NCBI GenBank assembly: GCA_001828545.1
Contig: MHYW01000020.1
Span: 1 to 8,831, forward strand
Source: Planctomycetes bacterium RIFCSPHIGHO2_12_FULL_52_36
GTDB lineage: Bacteria; Planctomycetota; Brocadiia; Brocadiales; Bathyanammoxibiaceae
Length of the DNA: 8,831 bases
Reading direction: 5' to 3'
The position numbers and the translations under genes are program-made. Below the pieces are notes generated by a model. It had not been told where the DNA came from. It ran no database searches and saw nothing but the letters and a program-made list of their open reading frames with translations. Shown piece by piece: positions 1 through 4,848 of this stretch. The stretch's first letter is position 1, and every line of letters starts with the position of its first letter.

Positions 1-49
1 CGGGCGCATTAAATGTCTCTGGTCCCCCGGAACGGACAAACCCTAGCAG

Positions 50-78
50 AATATAACACCTCTACTGCTTTATTTCAA
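50..78 (-). promoter_or_regulatory. Candidate sigma-70 promoter facing left
   Basis: Read on the minus strand, TTGAAA (73-78) and TATATT (50-55) are separated by 17 bases. This is a good -35/-10 pair with a start expected near position 43. It would drive a gene lying to the left of the window, divergent from the kinase. No coding start with a ribosome binding site is visible in the 42 bases that remain. The call rests on the consensus match alone. Confidence 0.35.
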
Positions 79-131
79 GGGTGGATTACCGGACTTCGGA
101 CGGGGGCTTTCTTGAACCCTTTGACCTCAAT

Positions 132-158
132 GGTGTAGGGGCGATCCGCCCCTGTACC
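132..158. repeat. Palindromic repeat, GTAGGGGC family, copy 1
   Basis: A 12-bp imperfect stem (132-143 with 147-158, two G-T pairs) closes on a 3-base loop. Its core GTAGGGGCG resembles the other GTAGGGGC palindromes at 1488, 2913 and 3825. A further fragment, GGGCG-GGT-CGCCC (211-223), looks like the right half of the copy at 1488. Between them (about 163-205) are degenerate CCTGCACC-type repeats. The whole 1-283 stretch shows no credible gene and reads as repeat-filled intergenic DNA. Confidence 0.6.
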
Positions 159-238
159 AATCAGGTACAGGGCTTTGTCCTGCACCTTTGCCCTGCACCC
201 TTGTGGTGTAGGGCGGGTCGCCCCCAGGACTCTTTTTG

Positions 239-268
239 TTGCATATCTTCAAGGAAGTGGGGTATAAT
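239..268 (+). promoter_or_regulatory. Candidate sigma-70 promoter of the kinase/regulator pair
   Basis: TTGCAT (239-244) and a perfect TATAAT (263-268) are separated by 18 bases. Transcription would start near 275, only about nine bases before the ATG at 284, so the message would be almost leaderless. If this is real, the in-frame TTG at 236 lies in the promoter and cannot be the start codon. The call rests on consensus only. Confidence 0.4.
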
Positions 269-283
269 TTTTTAAGTAATACC

Positions 284-1546
284 ATGTCAAAGCCTTGGGA
301 CAAAAGGTGGCAGGGCCACTCCCTGCAACTGTTACAGGCCGTGTTGCAGAACGCAGGGGTGGGGCTGATGGTCCAGGATAGGACACGGCGGATTGTCCTC
401 TTGAATCCAGCCTTTGAGGAGATTACGGGGTGGAGGTGGCAGGAGATTGGGGGGAAGGAGTGTCCTGAGGTATTTGGGTGCCATACATCTTCCGGGAAAT
501 GTCTCATGGATAACCATTGTCCTGGACTGATGGTCATAGGAGGTGGCGGTACTACCACTACCAATCCGCCTGAGGCGGAAAGCCAGGAAGTCTCAAGGGA
601 ACTCCTCATAAACAGGGGAGACGGGGGTAAGCGGTGGGTGGAGGTAACGGTCTCTCCCATAAAGGGGAAGGGGGGAGAGGTGGAATACATAGTCTCAACC
701 TTTAAGGATATTAGCGAAAAGAAGAGGTACTCGGAGGAACTCCTGCATACAAGAACCCTGGCCACTCTTGGGCAGTTGGCGGCTGAATTGGCCCATGAGA
801 TAAAGAACCCTCTTAACTCTATTCATATACAGATGTGCCTTATAGAAAAGGAACTGGCCCGGTGGCAGGAAACATTAAGAGTTCAATCCACCTCAGGCGG
901 AAAGGGTTCAAAGGCTCAATCCGCCTCAGGCGGAGAAGTACCTGGCATCGCTGAGTTGGTATCAAGGGCAAAGGAAGAGATAAAGAGACTGAACGAGTTG
1001 GTAAACCAGTGCCTCAGCTTTTCCAGGTCGGCACAGCTTTACCTCAAGCACGATGACCTCAAACCCCTTCTGGAGGATTTAGTGGGGTTAATAAAACCCC
1101 AGGCCAACCTGGGTGGGATTGACGTGGAACTTGCGGTAGAGGCCAGCCTCCCGGGGGTAATGATGGATAGGGAGAAATTTAAACAGGCCCTTTTGAACCT
1201 CCTCCTTAATGCCCTGGAGGCCATGCCTGACGGTGGCCATCTCTATCTGAGGGCCTGGCGGGAATCTGATTTTGTGAAGCTCTCTATCAGGGACACCGGA
1301 ATGGGTATCCCTGACGAGATAAAGGAGAGGGTCTTTGAGCTCTTTTACACCACCAAGGGGGGAGGTACTGGCATAGGACTACCTCTGGCCCATAATATAG
1401 TCCAGGCCCATGGTGGGACTATCTCTTTCAATTCTTCTCCTAAAGGGACGGAGTTTGTTATTACCCTGCCCGTGGCTACCAATATACGTAGGGGCGACCC
1501 AGCGGGTCGCCCCCACAAAACCCGCTCCAGGCAGGGGGAGAGATAG
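284..1546 (+). CDS. PAS-domain sensor histidine kinase (NtrB-like)
   Basis: Two-component sensor kinase of 420 residues, with no transmembrane segment and so probably cytoplasmic. A PAS domain covers about residues 14-145 and carries four cysteines (C60, C66, C73, C79, the last in a Cys-Pro pair). The dimerisation and phosphotransfer helix has the H-box HEIKNPL with His171 as phospho-acceptor. The ATPase domain shows an N-box (about N305-N309), DTGMGI (from D337), the F-box FELFYTTK and the G2 box GTGIGL. The ATG at 284 was chosen because a perfect TATAAT lies just upstream. The open frame reaches a TTG at 236, which would add 16 residues. It ends two bases before the regulator gene, which points to one transcript and a cognate pair. 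Oddly, repeat DNA is translated at about residues 94-100 and 202-217 and in the tail after about 399. Family assignment is secure; the signal is unknown. Confidence 0.93.
   Translation: MSKPWDKRWQGHSLQLLQAVLQNAGVGLMVQDRTRRIVLLNPAFEEITGWRWQEIGGKECPEVFGCHTSSGKCLMDNHCPGLMVIGGGGTTTTNPPEAESQEVSRELLINRGDGGKRWVEVTVSPIKGKGGEVEYIVSTFKDISEKKRYSEELLHTRTLATLGQLAAELAHEIKNPLNSIHIQMCLIEKELARWQETLRVQSTSGGKGSKAQSASGGEVPGIAELVSRAKEEIKRLNELVNQCLSFSRSAQLYLKHDDLKPLLEDLVGLIKPQANLGGIDVELAVEASLPGVMMDREKFKQALLNLLLNALEAMPDGGHLYLRAWRESDFVKLSIRDTGMGIPDEIKERVFELFYTTKGGGTGIGLPLAHNIVQAHGGTISFNSSPKGTEFVITLPVATNIRRGDPAGRPHKTRSRQGER
562..582. repeat. TCCGCCTGAGGCGGA dyad inside the kinase gene
   Basis: The dyad TCCGCCT-G-AGGCGGA (565-579) sits in flanks CAA and AAG that recur in the two copies further down the same gene. 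It is translated in frame as about NPPEAES, in a linker within or just after the PAS cysteine region. The neighbouring residues (GGGG, TTTT) are also low in complexity, which suggests an insertion tolerated in a loop. Confidence 0.6.
882..938. repeat. Two tandem copies of the TCCGCCTCAGGCGGA element in the kinase gene
   Basis: TTCAATCCACCTCAGGCGG (882-900) and CTCAATCCGCCTCAGGCGG (915-933) are near-identical and offset by 33 bases, which keeps the reading frame (11 residues). They encode the related peptides QSTSGG and QSASGG between the H-box helix and the next helix of the dimerisation domain, a place where a loop can grow. The core is the same dyad as at 565-579 with the central G read as C. 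Confidence 0.65.
1488..1516. repeat. Palindromic repeat, GTAGGGGC family, copy 2, coding for the kinase tail
   Basis: Arms 1488-1500 and 1504-1516 pair over 13 positions with one A-C mismatch around the loop AGC. The element is translated as about RRGDPAGRPH, just after the last strand of the ATPase domain. It therefore forms part of a tail that most kinases of this type lack. The regulator's Shine-Dalgarno sequence lies just behind it. Confidence 0.7.
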
Positions 1547-1548
1547 GG

Positions 1549-2916
1549 ATGTCGGCCCCCAAAATCCTAGTTGTAGACGATGACAAGAACTCCCTTAGTG
1601 GGCTGGTAAGGCTCCTTGAACGGGAGGGTTACGAGGCCAGCGGGGCCATCTCTGCCTATGAGGCCCTGGCCCTCCTGGACAATCAGCGTTTTGACATAGT
1701 CCTTACGGACATAAAACTCCCCGGTATGGGTGGATTATCCCTGCTGGAAGAGATTAAAAAAAGGGATGAACTATTACCCATCCTGGTAATGACTGCCTAC
1801 GGTTCCGTGGAGAACGCCGTGTCTGCCGTGAAGAAGGGGGCAGAGCACTACCTCACCAAGCCCCTGGACCTTGAGGAGCTTAAGGTTGCCATAGATAAGG
1901 TGTGGCATCAGAGGAAACGCCTGCAAGAGGCAGAGGAACTGAAAGGCAGGCTGGAGGCTGAACCTGGGGTTTCAGAACTGGTGGGGAGCACCCCTGAGAT
2001 GCAGAGGGTCCTTAATACCATACGGGACGTTGCCTCCAGTACGGCTACGGTGCTTATACACGGGGAGACGGGGGTGGGCAAGGAACTGGTGGCCCGTGCC
2101 ATCCATTCCTATAGCCCGAGGAAAAATAAGCCCTTTGTGGTCTTACACTGCGCGGCCCTGGCCGATGGGGTGCTGGAGAGTGAGCTATTTGGCCACGAAA
2201 AGGGTTCTTTTACCGGTGCGCTTTATACGAGGAGGGGGAGGTTTGAGCTGGCCCACGGAGGCACACTGTTCCTGGACGAGGTCTCCGAGATGGGGGCCAA
2301 CGTCCAGGTCAAGCTCCTCAGGGTAACGGAGACAGGTACTTTTGAGAGGGTAGGGGGAGAGGAGACCCGTCAGGTGGACGTCCGCCTCCTTGCCGCCACC
2401 AACAAAGACCTGGAAGGTCAGGTCTCGGCAGGTAAATTCAGGGAGGACCTTTATTATAGACTTAACGTCATCAAACTGGACATCCCGCCTCTAAGGGAAA
2501 GGAAGGCAGACATACCAGTGCTGGCCAACTACTTCCTCTTAAAATATGCCGGTAAGAACCATAAGAAACTCCGGGGCTTCTCTCCAGAGGCCATGCAACT
2601 ACTCCAGAGGTATCACTGGCCAGGCAACGTCAGAGAGCTGGAGAACATGGTAGAGAGGGCCGTAGTCCTTTGTAAAAAGAACGTGGTTGAGCCTGAATAT
2701 CTGTCCCCTAACCTGGTAGAAAAGGGGAAAACGCCAGAATTTATTCAAATCCGCCTGGGGATGCCCATGAAGGACGTGGAAAGGGATATTATCCTCAAGA
2801 CCCTGGAACTCACCCACGGCAATAAGACAGAGGCGGCCAGGATACTAGGGCTATCTTCCCGTACCATAGATAACAAGCTAAAGGAATGGGCCCCTCACGG
2901 CCCCATCCCACTGTAG
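1549..2916 (+). CDS. NtrC-family sigma-54-dependent response regulator
   Basis: Transcription activator of 455 residues with the full NtrC layout. The receiver domain (about 1-120) has the acidic pair D10/D11, the phospho-acceptor D54 in LTDIKLPG, T82 and K104. The AAA+ sigma-54 interaction domain (about 143-375) has Walker A GETGVGKE (172-179), the sigma-54 contact loop GSFTGA (219-224, usually GAFTGA), Walker B LFLDE (240-244) and WPGNVREL in the lid. A Fis-type helix-turn-helix (about 425-447) lies near the end. It starts two bases after the kinase stop, with a purine-rich AGGGGGAGA ribosome site inside the kinase's last codons, so the two are surely co-transcribed. The TAG stop lies inside the palindrome at 2913-2940. 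A likely target is the -24/-12 site at 3083 before the next gene. Phosphorylation by the neighbouring kinase is inferred from gene order. Confidence 0.96.
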   Translation: MSAPKILVVDDDKNSLSGLVRLLEREGYEASGAISAYEALALLDNQRFDIVLTDIKLPGMGGLSLLEEIKKRDELLPILVMTAYGSVENAVSAVKKGAEHYLTKPLDLEELKVAIDKVWHQRKRLQEAEELKGRLEAEPGVSELVGSTPEMQRVLNTIRDVASSTATVLIHGETGVGKELVARAIHSYSPRKNKPFVVLHCAALADGVLESELFGHEKGSFTGALYTRRGRFELAHGGTLFLDEVSEMGANVQVKLLRVTETGTFERVGGEETRQVDVRLLAATNKDLEGQVSAGKFREDLYYRLNVIKLDIPPLRERKADIPVLANYFLLKYAGKNHKKLRGFSPEAMQLLQRYHWPGNVRELENMVERAVVLCKKNVVEPEYLSPNLVEKGKTPEFIQIRLGMPMKDVERDIILKTLELTHGNKTEAARILGLSSRTIDNKLKEWAPHGPIPL

Positions 2917-2940
2917 GGGCACGGCGCGCCGTGCCCCTAC
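2913..2940. repeat. Perfect 28-bp palindrome, GTAGGGGC family, copy 3
   Basis: The left arm GTAGGGGCACGGCG (2913-2926) is exactly complementary to the right arm (2927-2940), with a GGCGCGCC centre. It contains the regulator's TAG stop (2914-2916). In RNA it would form a very stable hairpin, but no T-run follows, so it is not a classical intrinsic terminator. It may protect the 3' end of the message or only slow read-through. Confidence 0.85.
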
Positions 2941-2949
2941 GAAAGATTT

Positions 2950-2983
2950 TCCTGCATAATCCTGCAAAAACTTGGAATCCCAG
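2950..2983. promoter_or_regulatory. Candidate activator-binding sites upstream of the diiron genes
   Basis: TCCTGCA occurs twice (2950-2956 and 2960-2966) exactly 10 bp apart, on one face of the helix. An imperfect 13-bp dyad, CTTGGAATCCCAG, follows (2971-2983). They lie about 100-130 bp before the -24/-12 motif at 3083, the usual distance for enhancer sites of NtrC-type activators. Only position and repetition support the role. Confidence 0.3.
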
Positions 2984-3082
2984 AAAAATTTTCGTTTCCC
3001 CACTCCCCTTTCAGAACGGTCTTTTGGTCAGCTAGAGATGTAATTCTATATCTATTGGATACTTAGAAAACACAGAAAGATT

Positions 3083-3098
3083 TGGCACACTAATAGCT
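3083..3098 (+). promoter_or_regulatory. Candidate sigma-54 (-24/-12) promoter
   Basis: TGGCACACTAATAGCT matches the consensus TGGCACG-N4-TTGCW at the -24 GG, at TGGCAC, at the -12 GC and in exact spacing, with T13 changed to A and G7 to A. It lies directly downstream of a sigma-54 activator gene, which raises its credibility. One problem is that a start 12 bases after the -12 C falls near 3109. That would cut off the GAGAGG ribosome site at 3103-3108 and give a nearly leaderless message. Confidence 0.5.
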
Positions 3099-3117
3099 AG
3101 AAGAGAGGATAGACACA

Positions 3118-3822
3118 ATGATTACTACTACCTTAGTACCAGGGCCGAGGGAATACCTGGAATCACTGGAGGAAGAAATAAGGTTGCACCCTGCCCTTAA
3201 CCACCCCTTCCTCAAGAAATTTAGTAGCGGCAAGCTGACGCTGGATAGGATAAGGATATTTGCAAGGCAATACTACCTGTATTCCAGGTGGTTTACCATG
3301 TACGTCTCCGCAGTAATTGCCAACATGCCGGACGAGAGACCAAGGGCGCATCTTATTAAGAACTTGTATGAGGAGTATGGAGAATGTAACTCAGAGTGGG
3401 CCCATCCCGCCATATTTCGCCGTTTCCTGAAGGCCCTCCGCCTGGATGCCGCCGAGGTGGAGAGGACGGAGCCCCTCCCTGAAACCAGGCTGTTTATCCA
3501 TGAGTATCTCTTTGTATGCAGGGATGGTCATTTCCTGGAGGCCCTGGGTGCCTTAGGGCCCGGGACTGAATCCATCGTACCTTATATATATCACCCCATC
3601 TACGAGGGACTCAGGAAAGAGCCCAGTCTCAGTGAGAAAGATGTAGAATTTTTTACCCTCCACATGCGTATGGACGTAGAACACAGCGCCAACATAAAAG
3701 AGGCCCTGCTGGAGTATGCGGTTACAAAGGAAAATCAGGCCCTCATAAGGCAGGGTGCTATGGAAATCCTGGGCGCCAGGACAGTCCTGTGGAATGGCCT
3801 GGAACGGGTATGCTGTGGTTAA
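3118..3822 (+). CDS. Haem-oxygenase-fold diiron protein A (TenA/PqqC/CADD superfamily)
   Basis: A 234-residue, predicted all-helical soluble protein of the family annotated as iron-containing redox enzymes. The ligand pattern of the CADD-type dimetal site is present in order: E85/E86 in NLYEEYGE, H96, E151 in GTES, and H182, D186 and H189 in HMRMDVEH. By my alignment from memory, CADD's self-sacrificed Tyr27 and Lys152 correspond to L32 and I161, so p-aminobenzoate synthesis by that route is unlikely. TenA-type thiaminase activity is also unlikely, because the metal ligands are kept. The ATG has GAGAGG nine bases upstream. The protein ends in the vicinal cysteines VCCG. A paralog follows after a 114-base gap containing a palindrome, and a sigma-54-like motif precedes the gene. 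The oxidised substrate is unknown. Confidence 0.85.
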   Translation: MITTTLVPGPREYLESLEEEIRLHPALNHPFLKKFSSGKLTLDRIRIFARQYYLYSRWFTMYVSAVIANMPDERPRAHLIKNLYEEYGECNSEWAHPAIFRRFLKALRLDAAEVERTEPLPETRLFIHEYLFVCRDGHFLEALGALGPGTESIVPYIYHPIYEGLRKEPSLSEKDVEFFTLHMRMDVEHSANIKEALLEYAVTKENQALIRQGAMEILGARTVLWNGLERVCCG

Positions 3823-3824
3823 CG

Positions 3825-3852
3825 GTAGGGGTACGGCGCGCCGTGCCCCTAC
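3825..3852. repeat. 28-bp palindrome, GTAGGGGC family, copy 4
   Basis: The arms 3825-3838 and 3839-3852 are complementary except for one T-G pair (3832/3845). It differs from the copy at 2913 by that single base. It sits two bases after the stop codon of diiron gene A and before gene B, with no T-run. Expression of gene B may depend on reading through this hairpin. Confidence 0.85.
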
Positions 3853-3920
3853 ATGGATTGTTTGATGAGTAGTTAATTTTGTTAATCGTTGGCAGGTGCA
3901 CGTTTAGGCGTGTCCCTGCG

Positions 3921-3928
3921 AAAGGAGG
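3921..3928 (+). promoter_or_regulatory. Ribosome binding site fixing the start of diiron gene B
   Basis: AAAGGAGG lies eight bases before the ATG at 3937. The open frame extends upstream to a TTG at 3889, but those 16 residues have no counterpart in paralog A and would run through this site. The ATG at 3937 is therefore preferred. Confidence 0.8.
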
Positions 3929-3936
3929 TTAAGTTA

Positions 3937-4644
3937 ATGACACTTGTCGGAGAAAAGGTCAGAAGTCCGTTTGTTGAATCCCTGAAGAAAGAGGTCCATG
4001 CCCACCCCGCCATGAACCATTCTTTTCTGAAGAAGTTTGGCGAGGGGAAGATTAAGCCGGAAGGTCCCAAGATTTTTGCCGAACAGTACTATCAATACTC
4101 CAAGCACTTCTCCAGGTATCTGGCGGCGGTTATATCCATAATCCCTGATGAACCTGCGAGGGAGCCGCTTATAAAGAACCTCTACGAAGAATACGGTGGA
4201 AGGGCGGAGGAACAGAAAGAGATGGACCTGGAGCTGGTACATGCCAATATCTTCAGGAAGTTCTGCACGGCCGCCGGGGCCAACCTGGAGACTACCAAGC
4301 CCCTTCCTGAGACCTCTCTCTTTGTGGAAAGGTGTTTCCACCTCAACGAACTGCACTTCGTGGAGGCCCTTGGCGCCCTTGGCCCAGGGATAGAATACAC
4401 CGTCCCTTTCATCTACAAGCCCATTTATGACGGTCTGAAGAAAAAAGGCTACAAAGAGGCTGACCTCCTCTTCTTCGCTGCACATATTACCCTTGACGTG
4501 GAGCATGGGGAGAACATCTGGCACTCCATTGAACCCTATACCAGGAGCTCTGAGAATCAGGAGCGTATCAGAAGGGGTGCGATGTACATGCTGGACGCCA
4601 GAAAAGTCCTCTGGGATGGGCTTGAGAGGGCCTGCTGTCTGTAG
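3937..4644 (+). CDS. Haem-oxygenase-fold diiron protein B (paralog of A)
   Basis: A 235-residue second copy of the same family. About half of the aligned positions are identical to protein A by eye, so this is an old duplication. All six expected metal ligands are again present: E85/E86 in NLYEEYGG, H102, E153 in GIEY, and H183, D187 and H190 in HITLDVEH. Relative to A, a charged insertion of about six residues (around 89-97) lies between the first two ligands. The positions matching CADD Tyr27 and Lys152 are not Tyr and Lys here either. The protein ends in ACCL, repeating the Cys-Cys pair of A. The two products could form a heterodimer, or act as two enzymes in one pathway; the sequence does not decide. 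No separate promoter is obvious, so co-transcription with A is likely. A candidate terminator follows at 4679-4742. Confidence 0.85.
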   Translation: MTLVGEKVRSPFVESLKKEVHAHPAMNHSFLKKFGEGKIKPEGPKIFAEQYYQYSKHFSRYLAAVISIIPDEPAREPLIKNLYEEYGGRAEEQKEMDLELVHANIFRKFCTAAGANLETTKPLPETSLFVERCFHLNELHFVEALGALGPGIEYTVPFIYKPIYDGLKKKGYKEADLLFFAAHITLDVEHGENIWHSIEPYTRSSENQERIRRGAMYMLDARKVLWDGLERACCL

Positions 4645-4657
4645 AGTACTGGAGGCT

Positions 4658-4685
4658 GGGGACGGGATGCAGGGGACGGGATACA
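4658..4685. repeat. 14-bp tandem repeat downstream of diiron gene B
   Basis: GGGGACGGGATGCA (4658-4671) is followed directly by GGGGACGGGATACA (4672-4685), differing at one base of fourteen. Related complementary text (CCTGTTCCCTGTATCC) lies at 4722-4737, so the whole gap looks built from one short repeat family. Confidence 0.6.
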
Positions 4686-4742
4686 GAAAGACAGGGGAAA
4701 GTTTTTACCTGTCGGCTGTTACCTGTTCCCTGTATCCTTTTT
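4679..4742 (+). terminator. Candidate intrinsic terminator after the diiron pair
   Basis: The outer stem GGATACAG (4679-4686) pairs with CTGTATCC (4730-4737), and TTTTT follows (4738-4742). An inner stem GACAGG (4690-4695) with CCTGTC (4708-4713) can also form. The T-run right after the stem is the usual terminator sign. The large irregular interior makes the call moderate. Confidence 0.4.
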
Positions 4743-4753
4743 ATAATTTGGGG

Positions 4754-4782
4754 TTGACTCCGAGTACCTTTGTAGTTAAACT
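4754..4782 (+). promoter_or_regulatory. Candidate sigma-70 promoter of the FMN protein gene
   Basis: TTGACT (4754-4759) and TAAACT (4777-4782) are separated by 17 bases. A start near 4789 would give a leader of about 60 bases ending in the strong ribosome site AGAAGGAGG (4832-4840), eight bases before the ATG. It would make this gene independent of the diiron pair upstream. Confidence 0.45.
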
Positions 4783-4848
4783 TGCGGAAAAGTAGACTAC
4801 AAACTTCACACTAATTAAATGAACGGCGTCTAGAAGGAGGCTAAGTAT

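Noticed and set aside
1..130. Riboswitch or structured RNA in the left edge
   Set aside because: Short stems such as GGTCCCCCGG...GGACAAACC can be drawn, but no riboswitch core that I know fits, and the downstream gene is not a typical target.
81..275. 64-codon plus-strand frame in the left intergenic region
   Set aside because: It runs through palindromic and CCTGCACC-type repeats, lacks a ribosome site and has no recognisable domain.
236..283. TTG at 236 as the kinase start
   Set aside because: It would place the start inside a TTGCAT-18-TATAAT promoter candidate, and the added 16 residues precede the PAS domain without a recognisable motif. It is kept only as an alternative.
127..765. 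212-codon open frame on the minus strand
   Set aside because: It lies opposite the N-terminal half of the kinase gene, whose PAS and H-box are plainly coded on the plus strand. Its Pro/Ser-rich translation matches no family and it crosses repeat elements.
3934..4524. 196-codon open frame on the minus strand
   Set aside because: It is antisense to diiron protein B, whose ligands and paralogy to A prove the plus-strand frame. The translation looks like no known protein.
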